Shown here in pieces: positions 1-11,690 of a stretch of DNA of 64,000 nt. Each line of letters starts with the position of its first letter. The stretch's first letter is position 1. Under the pieces are notes generated by a model. The model was given only the letters and a program-made list of their open reading frames with translations, searched no databases and had not been told where the DNA came from. The stretch is from the NCBI GenBank assembly GCA_951213105.1, contig OX578144.1:85635015-85699014 (forward strand), read 5' to 3'. The position numbers and the translations under genes are program-made. The stretch comes from Amaurobius ferox. Lineage: Eukaryota > Arthropoda > Arachnida > Araneae > Amaurobiidae.

Positions 1-2232
1 TTTTACTCAAACTATACTACCTTGTACTTATGTAATCTTCCCAATATAAAATGAATTCTTATAATCTAACGGATCGTAGCTGTGGTAGTTTATAGTTGAA
101 ACAAAAATTAAATACAGAAAAATAATTAAAAATTTTTGAGTGACGAAGGTCTTTGCAAAATGTGAAAAAAATAAGGGCAATGTTGTATTGCAGAAATTTA
201 ACTAGCAGGTTTGAAAAAAAATTTCTTCATAATATATTACAACTTAATAAATCATCAAATCATACGTTGCAAAGTACAGGGTTCGAAGAATCCTTATGAT
301 TTTTTACAGTTTAATGAAGCTTTATTCTAATACAAAACATAATGCAACCAGGAATTACCCCGGAAACTCACAGGCAAGGTGTCGTCTACACAGACTTACC
401 CAAGGTGTCTACACAGACTTTCCCAAGGTGACTACACATGTTTAAATTTTTGGGAGGTAATTTACTATTTTATAAATATTATTTACACTCTCAGTTAAGA
501 TCATTTTTTAAAAACTTCTCTGGGCAGCTTGATGGTATACTCTACTGTATCTGTAATATGACATAACAATTTTATAATGATTTTTTTTATAAATTTCGTT
601 GGCGCTTATTTAAAAGGGACTGTCATTTTGTCCCGTATTTTTCCCGACATCGAAACTACGTGATTGAGACCCGACACAATAACAAAATATGTAAATATGT
701 TACAAACTACAATATAATTGAAATGCAATTTAAATCCATTACAATATTAATGGCAAACCATTACTTTTGTTGACTTTTGCAAAATAAACATTTATTCGAA
801 AGTATTTACGAAGTGTGAAGCGAACTCAGAGGGTAGCTTCTTTAACACCAATTCACAAAGGATTCTGTTCGAATGTTTCGCTGCCGTTATGAAACTCATC
901 CGATTCGAAGAAAATTTTGTAGATGGCTTGGAGTAATGTTCTCATGTCATGATGAAGACCGGATTTTGATTTCCGGTCTATGTACTGAGATTATAAATAT
1001 ATGGAGAAAATTTTATTTAACTAAGTTACCGCGCCAAAGAGAATTTTCTATTTATTTGGTATAGCATACAAGTGTACAACTTATTAGGTTGCCTTGTACA
1101 GTAGTTACTAATTTCTTAATATTTTAGATCTAGTATGTTTTAGATTTTCTTTACAACTTTCATGAAATAAACGTTACAATTACTAGACCTGTAGGTATAT
1201 AACCTCCTTCACTTTGACACCTGATCGTGATAACAGTAAGTTTATATTTTATTTATTTGCATTATAAATAATCTTGATTTTTGAATAATTCTGAAATCAT
1301 CATGATTCTGAAGCAATGTATAAGCATGGTTTTAGCTACAAACATTCTGGGGGTTGTTATAATTCCTAGATAGCACTCTCTATAGTGTATATTGTTGCAT
1401 ATGTATCCCCTGAAATTGTGAGTGTGCTTGCTCTTAGGTTACAAAATTGAGTCCGAAATTTTTTTATAACTAACACTTCCATTTAAAAGTATCAATAAGC
1501 GTAAACATTAACGATACAGAGCTAATTGCACGATAGCTATCTTATGAGATCAGACAAAACATATCAACTGTCAGGTATAATAGAACAGCCGCTAAATTTT
1601 CAATTAATTAAGGAAAAAGCCGAATCTGTTCATAAAGCACTGGCGAGTTTATTTTACTTGTATTTTGTCTTCTCTATTCTCTGTTACGAATAATGAATTT
1701 CTTATGTACTCTTTAAAGAAATATCTAGAAAGAGGTCGAACAATTGAAAACTTATTGAGATTCTACAAAAGTTCTAGTGGATTACAAAACTCGCCAAAAT
1801 TTGTCAAGTTTGTGAACAAAATATCAAAAGTGTTTTAATTTTTCTGAACAATCTGATTTTAGAGATGTCCTAAACACATATGAGCAATCAGAACAGAAAA
1901 ATCCCAACCATAGATGTTACTAACATCAAAGTAATAAAATAGTTTAATCTTACCTTTCAATTAAATATCTGATTTATTTACTCCAAAATCATACAAGTAA
2001 GGAGACTTAATTTTCAGAGATTAGCTCTTTTCAAAAACAAGTTTCTGCCATGACGTAATTTTTGCTGGAGGTATTCTGCTGAAATCGGAGCAATATTGAA
2101 ATTTAAACGCTTTGGGAGCTTATATCCCAGGACGTAATAGATGTCAATATAAATATATTGTATTTGTTTTATTGGAACTAGGATTTCATTTATTTATATA
2201 TAAAAATTTCCAATGTTTTACTATATTTTCCT
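1..2232. other. AT-rich non-coding stretch
   Basis: No gene is recognisable. A short tandem duplication of about 22 bp (GTCTACACAGACTT, then CCCAAGG) lies near 384-430. The only frame above 60 codons (873-1064, 63 codons from ATG) has no recognisable motif, no splice context I trust and no similarity I know, so I do not call it a gene. The remainder is ordinary AT-rich sequence with scattered A and T runs. Confidence 0.6.
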
Positions 2233-2421
<189 letters not shown>

Positions 2422-2601
2422 TGAAATTTTTAATCTAAAACTATGCATAAACCAAAGTAAGTACAAAAAACCCCATCTCTAGCATATCTGTTACAAATAA
2501 GTAACTATAGACCAAGACTAAGAATAAAAATAGAAGGTAACTTATCACTATAATAGAAAGAGAGTGAGCGGAAGATGAGTATACAAAAATCATGATTAAA
2601 G

Positions 2602-2604
<3 letters not shown>

Positions 2605-2636
<32 letters not shown>
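2605..2636. repeat. (AT)n microsatellite, short
   Basis: About 30 bp of pure TA dinucleotide between otherwise unremarkable AT-rich sequence. Confidence 0.95.
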
Positions 2637-2640
<4 letters not shown>

Positions 2641-3042
2641 AAAATGCAAACAATGGCAAAAATAAGAAAAGGCAATAATAAATAGCTCAAGAGTGAAGAT
2701 CAAGACATGGAGAACAATCTACTGAAACTGCGGTTAGTTCGAAGTTGTATTCTCGTCAGGACAGCCATGCAATTCGAATTAAAACCGATAGAATAGCCAG
2801 TTTCCGACAATGACGATAGTATTTACCTATGGACACCATTGAAACTGTCTACTGGCTAGTGGAAGGACAAATAATAAAAACTAAGTGAATTATAAACCAG
2901 GAATATAAAAAGCGGAATAATTAACTCACAGGCACAGCCACCACGTGGCAGTCTGCATGTTCGTAGAGGGACATTCGACAGAGCATTTTACATCTCTTCG
3001 TCAAAGCGAGTATGGATGGACACCGGAATGAATACACTTGAA

Positions 3043-3784
<742 letters not shown>

Positions 3785-3994
3785 GTGAAAGAGTCTAGAC
3801 GCAAGCGAAAGAAAAAACGTCCCGTGCCAAGTGAGAATGGGGTGCCCCAAAAAGTAAGAAAGCGTTCCAGGCGCAGCAGGAGAAGAGGAAGTCGTCCTAA
3901 CAGACACAGGAATGGAGCAGCTAAAAGACGAGCACGACAGAGACGCAGAAATGCACGCTATGAGGCCATTAGGGATGCTAAACGACAGGGATAA
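3785..3994 (+). CDS. Arg/Lys-rich terminal exon, linker-histone or protamine-like tail (partial gene)
   Basis: The frame reads 69 residues from GTG (Val, not a start) to a TAA at 3992-3994. I count about 23 Arg and 9 Lys, no Cys and few hydrophobic residues. Clusters include RRKRKKKR near the start, RKRSRRSRRR in the middle and KRRARQRRR near the end, then a less basic tail with YEAIRDAKRQG. A TTATAG acceptor directly precedes GTG, giving a phase 0 junction, and an AATAAA signal follows about 190 bp after the stop. Such composition is typical of C-terminal tails of H1 and protamine-like sperm nuclear proteins, or of RS/RNA-binding tails; DNA binding is therefore an inference. The tail begins with Val-Lys, which would continue naturally from the Gly-Asp-Phe-Lys end of the H15 exon at 10398-10669, but that exon lies downstream. 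The matching 5' exon for this copy is not visible and may lie before the window. Confidence 0.6.
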   Translation: MKESRRKRKKKRPVPSENGVPQKVRKRSRRSRRRGSRPNRHRNGAAKRRARQRRRNARYEAIRDAKRQG

Positions 3995-4186
3995 TATTGT
4001 GAAATCTTTACCTGACTGACAAAGGTTGGTCACGGGTTGATAGGCAGAAATCTGGAGGAACTTTATACCATCATAAAGAGGACCTAAAATAATGTAACTA
4101 GCCTAAAACCATCTAAAAGAGTACCTGTACCATCGTATTTATCTTCATTTACGGTTGATCCTTAACGGCATAAAACTTTTTGAAGG

Positions 4187-4192
4187 AATAAA
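4187..4192 (+). promoter_or_regulatory. AATAAA polyadenylation signal
   Basis: A canonical hexamer about 193 bp past the stop of the basic exon; the intervening sequence would be its 3' UTR. AATAAA is common by chance in AT-rich DNA, so support comes only from position. Confidence 0.4.
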
Positions 4193-4762
4193 ATTTATGC
4201 ATTTATATCTTGTAATTTCAGCAAGTATCTGTTTCCGATTATATAATTTTTTTGTTAAGAATAGGAAAATACTATCGCCAAAAATGATAAATATGGTTTC
4301 TGTTCATTATTCTCTTCCGCTGACTGCCATGAGCCTATATGCATTTACTTGATGTAAATATATATATTTTAGGTCAACACAATATTTTGTGTTGTTCCTT
4401 AGCAACATAAAACATTTCAATATGTTTTCTGGAGCTACAAAACAACCGTTGATTAAAATATACAAGATTTCCATACATATCTTTAGGTTATCTTTAGGAT
4501 GGTATAAATTTTCCTAGATTGTACTCTGAAATGTATTTTTTTTGTCCTTTAGTAATAATATTTACATATTCCTTAATGTGAAGAATTATAACAGATTTTT
4601 TACCTGTTCAGGGACTGATAAAGTATATTTAAGAGTTATTACACATAAGATTGGCTACAAACTTTAAATGTCTTCCTGTGCATTCGTAAAAATATCCATC
4701 TTCTGACTTCAACAATCTATTTGTTAAATATGTAAACTAGGAAATCCAGGTGTGTTTTTAAA
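4193..4762. other. AT-rich non-coding stretch
   Basis: No gene, repeat family or structured element recognised. The 65-codon frame at 4155-4352 is weakly hydrophobic and without motif. Confidence 0.55.
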
Positions 4763-4896
4763 TTTTAACAATTTCTAACGTAGTTGAAAAGTGTCTATGA
4801 CTTTGGCCATTCTGTCTTTATATCCGTTCGTAGGATAACTGCCGTAAAAATGAATTGATCGAAATGCAATTTCAGTATGTTGTTAAACAATAATTG

Positions 4897-4907
4897 GGAT
4901 GTTTGGA
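4897..4907 (+). repeat. Target-site duplication, left (GGATGTTTGGA)
   Basis: This 11-base string is repeated exactly at 5685-5695 and brackets the LINE fragment. Confidence 0.8.
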
Positions 4908-5684
4908 GTTTGTTTTTATTTCCAGTGGCAAGGCACGTTACAGAACATGTACATGAGCACAGAACAATGATGTAAAGTAACAAAAATTGACCGAAGGTAT
5001 TGTAGCCTTGAGAGTTCTCTGGCTCTCCAGTACAGAGCGGTCTGGTAGTCGTCAGAACCACAAAGTGCCCTACATCGACGCAGGTGGGCTCTATTCATAG
5101 GCTCCCTCCTATCTTAAAGAGGGCAAAGAGGACAGTCATAAATACCAATTCCATGGTGATGCTCGCTCAGGTAGTCATGACCCGTCACCAGCCGGAACAG
5201 GACCACTGCCTCACGTCGCGGACAATCGGGTATATTATCGAGATCTTTACTACTCCAGTTCTTAGATTTGATTCTATCTTGCATTTGTGTTTCAAATTTC
5301 AGCTTCAAAGAATGTTTCCAATGGAGATTTATTGAGTGATAAGACAGTCCAGAGGCCCTGGTCTGCTGTAAAATTGCACCCTTTCGTGCAAGAAGATCTG
5401 CCTGTTTGTTCCCATAAATGCCGCAATGTCCGGAGATCCATTGTAGTTTGATGCGTTTGCCTCGACCATTGTCTCGACCAATGCGGCGCATTCACCCCCG
5501 ACACTGCAGAACCTCAACAGATATGGGAGTCCCAGCAAAACCAATGGCATTTATTGCCGTCTGCGAATCCGAGAGTAAAACAACCCTCTCAAATTCGTGT
5601 AGGAAAACCAGAAGATGCTCCAATGCAACACGGAAGGCCTCCACCTCTCCATCAAAAGCCGATCTGTATTTACCCGCAGTAGTA
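4908..5684 (-). mobile_element. 5'-truncated non-LTR retrotransposon (LINE) insertion
   Basis: The minus-strand insert is flanked by the 11-bp duplication GGATGTTTGGA and sits within a family 2 element. Its 3' end (low coordinate) is a short A-rich tail, seen on the plus strand as GTTTGTTTTTATTTCC. The 5' end is cut off within the RNase H domain, the usual result of incomplete target-primed reverse transcription. Only RNase H and a terminal zinc-knuckle-like segment remain, so it is dead on arrival. The frame upstream of 5684 on the minus strand is host repeat sequence, not LINE. Confidence 0.85.
4916..5684 (-). pseudogene. LINE ORF2 C-terminus: RNase H plus CCHC-like segment, broken
   Basis: Read from 5684 downward in one frame. 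Near the N-terminus FDGEVEAF carries the second catalytic acidic residue (Glu), followed by LLSDSQTAINAI with the third (Asp). After an in-frame TGA at 5492-5494 come WISGHCGIYGNKQADLLARK, with the conserved His and final Asp, and then CPLC. A TAA at 5114-5116 interrupts the Cys/His segment, which continues as NRAHLRRCRAL and ends in YWRAREL, giving a CPLC...H....C knuckle typical of the C-terminus of arthropod RNase H-bearing LINEs. The first catalytic Asp is missing because of the 5' truncation. There are no frameshifts, only the two stops, so decay is modest. The clade (Jockey/RTE/I-like) cannot be settled because no reverse transcriptase remains. Confidence 0.85.
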
Positions 5685-5695
5685 GGATGTTTGGA
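5685..5695 (+). repeat. Target-site duplication, right (GGATGTTTGGA)
   Basis: Exact match to 4897-4907, marking the 5' side of the truncated LINE. Confidence 0.8.
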
Positions 5696-5970
5696 AATGA
5701 AAATTAATAATGTCACCCAAATAGTTTCCGATTTTACCTGGGTTGAACAAATGAAATACATTGAGCCCTACAGGACTTAATTTTTCAAACCTTTTTTAAG
5801 CAAAGTCAAAATTCACAAATTACTTCAAAAATATCCAAATTATCAAATTAAATGTAAAATTATTTCATCAAAATATGCAGAAGTTATCAGATTTTAGAGA
5901 TGTTTAAATAAAATTGCATTTTAGTTGAAAAGTGTTTTATAATCAATGTTTTAGGCTGATTGATCTTTTT

Positions 5971-7160
5971 TGTTTAAATTTTAGAATGAGTAAATTTAAT
6001 TTCTATCCATGATTTATGTAACTTTTATATCTGCATATAAAAGTGATATCATTATTCACAGTTTTCACTCAGAACCAATATTTTTCGGTATAGTTTCATA
6101 TCACATATTAATTTTCATTCGCCTAAATTGACATTCTTATTTGCATTCTTTGAGGCTCACTCTACCATAATGATTCAATCATCGAAATGGCGCGAAATGT
6201 AATGTCGAAAGCCCAGGCCAGCCGACTCGTCCGAAGATTTAGAGTAAGCGAAATGTAATGTATCGAAACTTGTTATTTAAAATTTGTTATTCATTACGTG
6301 ACATTTTTATACATTCTTGGTCATTATGTAGGTATTTATTGGAGTGAAGTTCCTTATTACCTGTTAAAGTAAATATTTTGTCAATACTGATATCTAGTTG
6401 ACTTTGCATTATTAAAAAGCCATAGTTTTTAAATTGGTTTGCATTATGGACAGTTTATTCAATAAATATTTCTTAAATTAAGAACTTTTAAGTATTTGTG
6501 CACTAAAAAATCGGCGGTGGCTCGAATCCAATGGAGCCGAAGTGCATTTGGGTGAATAACGTTTTGTAAAATGAATAAATAGAAAGTCCAATAAGTTCGT
6601 CCTATTTTTCAGGTCCAATTGTATCATTTACAGGTTTTCAAATTACTACAAGTTACACGATAACTTTACAGCCATCTAGCACGTTCAGTTTTTGCACTGA
6701 TTTCATCTGGCTGCTCCGTTCATATATCAAACTTTTATATATAAAATTATTTCACTGATTTGCTTGGCGTAAGTACGCTAAACTTATATAATATATTTGG
6801 CGAAATTTTACATTCAAGTTAATATTTCGGCTTTTAAATACTTGAATACATACTTGAATAAGTTTATTTCTATCTATTCTGTTCAAACCTCACCAATCAT
6901 TAACCATCTTTAGAAACCCCAAGTTCATTTAACTTCCTACTTTTGTTTGAATAAAACAGAATATCTCTTGCTTGCAATTTTAGAGCAATATTTAAGCACG
7001 GAATAAGTAAACATATTGAGCAGCAATAATAGTGCGATTTTAAATATCACACCCTTCTCATCCATTGTAAACCAAGATAAAAATCGAAATTATAACCACT
7101 AAATTTGGAAAAGTAAGAGATTGATAAAAAAAATACAATTACATACACTTTTGGTGTTTT
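5971..7160. other. AT-rich non-coding stretch
   Basis: No gene found. A GCGAAATGTAATGT motif occurs twice, near 6190 and 6248. Nothing else is recognisable. Confidence 0.55.
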
Positions 7161-7625
7161 TTAAAGGACTACAAATTCTTGCTTATTGTTTATATCTTGC
7201 ATTTTTAGTCTTTACAATATGAGCATTACTATCTTAAAAAATTGAAAATGTTCAATCTTCTTCTTCAACTTGACAACACGATTGATTACTCGAACTATAA
7301 GGTTTCTGCATACATATTTTTTGTCGCTTACGGTTTATATATGTAACTTTCATAGTCTCGAATATATTTCGAGTGAAATTAAGGAAAAGGAAAACAACTC
7401 GTCCAGGGAGATATTAAGTTTAAAAGAACCGAAACCAATTCAAAATCCATTACGACAGAGTTGCAATTGTAGGGCTCAAAGAACTACAAATTCTTGCTTA
7501 TTGTTCAGACTTTTCTTATTAATTAGTAGAATATTATTATTATTATTATTATATTATTTCTTATTGTTCAGTTTCAGTTTTTCAGATATAAGCATTACAA
7601 ACTTGAAAAATGGAAAGTTTTAAAA
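7161..7625 (+). repeat. Local direct duplication with (ATT)n tract
   Basis: The block ACTACAAATTCTTGCTTATT at about 7168 recurs at about 7484, and both copies are followed by an ATATNAGCATTAC block then a TTGAAAA(A/T)TG block (about 7216 and 7585). An ATT microsatellite at about 7530-7555 lies inside the second copy. A 117-codon frame over 7270-7623 crosses these repeats and has no recognisable domain, so I treat it as fortuitous. Confidence 0.55.
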
Positions 7626-7679
7626 CTATTTCAACTTGGAAAGTAGACTAAATTTATAAATATAAGAATACTTTTTAAA

Positions 7680-9110
7680 TAACTGTGTGTGTGTGTCCTT
7701 AAATTGTGGAAACGATATCTCACAAAGGGGTGTAGCGTTTAGAACGAAATTTATCATTTATAATGTATTTTTACGTTATTCAATGTATTATTACTTAGAT
7801 TGTCATTTCAAATGTATGTTTTCTGTAGAAAAATATTGCCATACAGTTTAGAACGATAGCTTGAACCTGTCTTGAGATATCGTCCTTATTTCAAATAAAT
7901 TTATCGAAACAATGACTTAAAATTAAAACAAAAAGTATTAACTATTTAAGAAAATGCAAATTTTCCATATCCAATATTATGCAGTAAAGTTGTCAACATT
8001 TTCGTTGATCTAGTTAGTGCCATTTATTAAATAAAACATTGTATGTAATAGCTCTGTATTTTGACGCCAAAAGTCATTTATTTGTAAATTAACACCTCTA
8101 TATTACCTGCTTGTTCATCTATCTTTCTATCACTGGGTAATACGTGGCGAAATTTTGTTGTCGAAATTGGCGGAATATCGAAAACTTGGAAACATTTTTT
8201 AATGTTGCCAAAATGACGAAAAGATCACCAAATTGAAGAAAATGCCACCAAACTGATAAAAATGTAGCCAAGTTGGGGAAAATGACGACTAATTGTTGAA
8301 AATTCAATATTTCAGAGAAAATATAAATATCTACCATAAGATTAACCTATTTCTTCTGTAAAACTTGGTAAAATTCTGGCGACACATTTTGGCGACATAC
8401 CGCCAACTTGGTGAGTCTTTTTAAATGTTGCTAAATTGACAAAAATGCCGTCAAATTGATAAAATTGATTCTAAATCAATGAAAATGACGACTAATTTAG
8501 GAAAATTCAATATCTTGGAAATAGCATAACAAACGAAATTTGGTGGGATTTCGCAAACTTGGCGATAATAAATATTGCCAAATTGTCGAAAATGTCGACA
8601 AATTGATAAAAATAACTCTAAATAGGAAGCAATGCTTTGCAATATTTTAATTCCGTCATATGACGGATATAGCTTCCAGTATATACGAAATGCTCTTTTC
8701 ACCGTGTGTCTGTAACGCTTGGCGATAAATTTGGCAAATTTGACGAGACAGTTAGCAAAATATTGCCAAATTAGCGATATTTTGCCCTAGATTGACGGAA
8801 ATATAATTAAAATTGCAAAATTAAAGCCAGGTAATAGACATGTTGCCAAATTGATGAATTAGTTAAACATTTTAGTGCATGGATTATATTGATTATTGTG
8901 CATGCTATTAATATTATTAGTCATTAGAGTTGCATGGTATGCTAAGTTTCTTGGGTACTTCGAAATAACTTTACATGTTGTCATCCGGAAAAGCGCCACA
9001 TATATAATTCAAACATTGTGCCGTGGATATATACATCATTTTTTTCACTGTGAAAGAAGTAAATTCATTGCATTATAAAGTCATATGCTGACACCATCAG
9101 GATTTTTATG
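7680..9110 (+). repeat. Diverged family 1-like repeats (subfamily 1b)
   Basis: Starts with a short GTGTGTGTGT tract, then GGAAACGATATCTCACAAA and GAACGAAATTTATC, a decayed version of the family 1 core. From 8119 the sequence has several rounds of TTGGCGA/GCCAAATTGA motifs (8140-8340, 8375-8520, 8540-8620, 8720-8850), and it ends in TTTTTTCACTGTGAAAGAAG and GTAAATTCATTGCATTATA, shared with 29690-30160 and 35935-36130. Minus-strand frames here (8119-8337, 8451-8702) are repeat translations. Confidence 0.65.
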
Positions 9111-10397
9111 TCACTCAATCTCCATATTACACAGTCAGTGAGTTCCGTGGATTGACTAACCAATATAGACAAACTGTGAACAGACTAACCGAGTTTATAT
9201 AACGATATAAACTAATCATTTTTACCAGGGCTTCGTACGAATTGGCTAATATTCATGACGTGTGCCACCCACATACTTAAAAACTTATTTTGATAACTTT
9301 TCTGGATATCAGAATCTCTTTAACATTTAAGCATAAAAATGCAGCACATTTTGCGACCCTTTTAACATGTTAAATGGTAAAATATATCGAGTTCTATTTC
9401 CGGACGAGACGATACTATTTAATTGTAAAATTAAAAAGAAATTATATAGTGTTAAATGTTTAAATTTATTGGTTTTCCCAGTTTCCATTGATGCCAAACT
9501 CTATTTTTTTACTGAGAGACAAAGAGGAGTAGGATTTTAGGAAACGTCTTTGCATTATCACCTCAAATTGGAAATTTTGGGATTTTTTCGTTGATCTGGA
9601 TGTTGAGACGGATCAAGTGCGATTCAATATAAGATTTCGGAAAATATAGGAGTAAAAAATCATTTTAATACTTTTTAATACCACTTTGCATAGCTTCCCT
9701 AATTTGAATTTTCGAAAAATTCGAAAGCTGGGACTGATCGAGTGAGAACAAAATAAAAATTTTTGTGAGAGCGTTTGTGTGCTATATATTTGATACTCCA
9801 CTCAAGTTAAGACAATTCACAAGTTAGACAGTTCAGTGCATATTATATCGTAGATGACTTCCACATGATGTCACATGTGACATCTCATGACGACTATACG
9901 AATTAATTAACGCTATTGTGATGAAAATAAATATACCTTCAAACTAAAATTGTGAGATTCTGATTTGTCATCATATCAATTGGATGACCCTGCGCTTTGC
10001 TTGTTGATTCTAACGTTAATGATAATCCTCTATTAAGTGATATAGTAGCTTTAAAACCAAAGACAACCAAATAATTGGTTAAAAAGGCATTTAATAATAA
10101 AGCCATATAATAGCTATTTAGGGCATGGCTTTAGACCTCGTAAGGTTTGTAAATGGTATATTTTATTCTTATTATTAAATTATGCGTTTCATAATTACTT
10201 CTTTCATATTGGCAACGATTTAATGTGAACACGATTTACAAAAAATATATCGCACGAACTACTTTAAATTTAAAGTTGCTTTCCGTTAAGCTTTAAATTA
10301 TCCCTAGACAGCATAAATTCTGACCGTTATCCTCAAAGAAGTGTTTTCCAGGACAATTTTACCTGTTGACCTTTCAGTTGAGGAGTTCTCTTTTTAG
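9111..10397. other. AT-rich non-coding stretch before the H15 exon
   Basis: No gene is seen. GATCTGGATGTTGAGACGGA at about 9594-9613 is a short repeat also found, diverged, near 34735, 36140 and 36290. The end of the stretch, TTCTCTTTTTAG at 10386-10397, is a good pyrimidine-rich acceptor for the next exon. Confidence 0.5.
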
Positions 10398-10669
10398 AGA
10401 ACACTGTTTGTTCTATACCAGGGAAAAATCTTAAAAGATTCAAATTTCTGAGTCTCCTAAGACATCCCGACTTTGTGAATATTGGTAAGATCGCCCTAAA
10501 TACTGTTCGAAATCTTCAGGGTGAAAAGGGTATTTCATCTCGTGAGTTGAAGAAATTCCTGCGCGACTCGGAAAAGGTAGATATTCCAACGCATATTGCT
10601 TCTTTGAAATTATCCTTGAGAAAAATTATGGATCGGGGAATGCTGATAAAAGAAGGTGGGGATTTTAAG
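10398..10669 (+). CDS. Linker-histone H15 (winged-helix) domain exon, partial gene
   Basis: The frame stays open from before 10398 to a TGA at 10679-10681. The likely exon runs from a TTTTTAG acceptor to AAG|GTGATA at 10667-10675, a good donor with a phase 0 junction. The protein shows the H1/H5 globular pattern: RHPDFVNI, then KIALNTVRNLQ, GEKGISSRELKKFL, a spacer with VDIPTHIASLKLSLRKI, MDRGMLIKEG and GDFK. Compared with known H15 domains, the HP start, the EKGxS turn, the LK..LRK helix 3 and the final G.FK wing are present. The domain is close to full length (about 70-75 residues) with an N-terminal extension. The expected role is binding linker DNA at the nucleosome dyad in the nucleus. 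Moderate Lys/Arg content and the divergence suggest a variant or sperm-type linker histone rather than canonical H1, whose genes are normally intronless. If the donor is not used, the protein ends three residues later (Val-Ile-Asp). No basic tail exon was found downstream in the window. Confidence 0.65.
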
Positions 10670-11068
10670 GTGATAGATTGATTTTATTTTTGAACTTATT
10701 GATTAGTTTAAAGTTTCATTAGACTTCCAAGTATGGTACCGTATTGATTTTTTTCTCGTATGTCCTTTGCCACCAATATCGCCATCATTCAAACTGCAGT
10801 TATTTTATTGTAAAAAATAAATTAAATAACATAGAAACAGTATATATTTCTAAAAATGACATACTGAAGTTTCGGGGTAAAAAATTTAGGAACGTGACAA
10901 GTAATGGAAATGAAACGGCGATGAGGTGCCAAATGTGCGAAAGCTGCCACATGCATACAATTTACTTTATGCAGCAAATGAGATTCTCAGTCTGATGTAT
11001 CTCGGCCGCAATTAAAGCTAGAAGAATAAATTTTTCATAGCTGTCATGGGGCAAGTCTAGACAAAAAA
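10670..11068. other. Putative intron start and non-coding sequence
   Basis: Begins with the putative donor GTGATA. The 83-codon frame at 10744-10995 contains MRCQMCESCHMHTIYF but no domain that I recognise; I do not call it. Confidence 0.45.
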
Positions 11069-11690
11069 ATCTGATGTGGGTCCCACTTGACATTCTTATA
11101 GTATAATACAATGAATTTACTACTTTTAGGGTAAAAAAAAAGTAGGTTAATCTTATAGTAGATACTTATATTATTTCCAAGATATTAAATTTTCGTCATT
11201 CAGTCTTCACTTTTATTTATTTAGCGAGAATTTCGTTTAATTTTTACAGCATTTAAAAATCACCAAGTTGGCGTCATTCCGCCAAATTTGTCGCCAAAAT
11301 CTTGCCAAACGTTATGGACAGAGAAATAAGTTATTCTTATAGTAGATAAAATGACTATTGGCGTCAAAATAAAAATGAATTACTCAAAGTGTCTTTTCTC
11401 AAGAATGGAACGAGCTCGATCCATGAGGATTAGGTCACAAAATTTATCGCATGATATTACATGCGAAAAGTGAACATGTTTCTCAACAGTTCATATTTTT
11501 TTTAATCTATGGGATTGTTTCATAAATTTATTTGAAAAATGTGCAATATCTCGAGAACGGTTTAAGATAGCGTCCTAAAGTTGATATCAATCGTTTTCTA
11601 AGGAAAAATTAAATACGAAATGTTTACTTGTGCGCAAACCAAGGGTTTATGCAAATGTTTGTGCTTACAGTGCGAAATTGCAGTTACAAT
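11069..11690 (-). repeat. Family 1 element, partial copy B
   Basis: Reads in the reverse of the 26391 copy: the ATCTGATGTGGG end, the TACTTTTAGGGT and GTAGATACTTATATT blocks, the CAAGTTGGCGTCATTCCGCC block, then TTATGGACAGAGAAATAAG and ATTGGCGTC. It stops near the TAAGATAGCGTCCTAAAGTT segment and lacks the core, GT tract and hairpin, so it is truncated at the hairpin side. Confidence 0.75.

Larger units (their letters stand above)
4763..5970 (+). mobile_element. Family 2 non-autonomous element, copy A, interrupted by a LINE
   Basis: The left part (4763-4896) matches the heads of the copies at 32728 and 52136: a TTGAAAAGTGT block, TTCTGTCTTT, then GGATAACTGCCGTAAAAATG. The right part (5696-5970) resumes at the homologous point (AATGTCACCCAAATAG against AATATCATCCAATTAG) and ends with the family tail: GAGATGTTTAAATAAAATTG, a TTGAAAAGTG block and a weak hairpin. 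Without the insert the copy is about 0.42 kb, so it lacks the variable middle seen in longer copies. There is no coding capacity of its own. Confidence 0.75.

Noticed and set aside
7270..7623. 117-codon plus frame with hydrophobic C-terminal half
   Set aside because: It spans a local direct duplication and an (ATT)n tract; the Leu-rich segment is the microsatellite.
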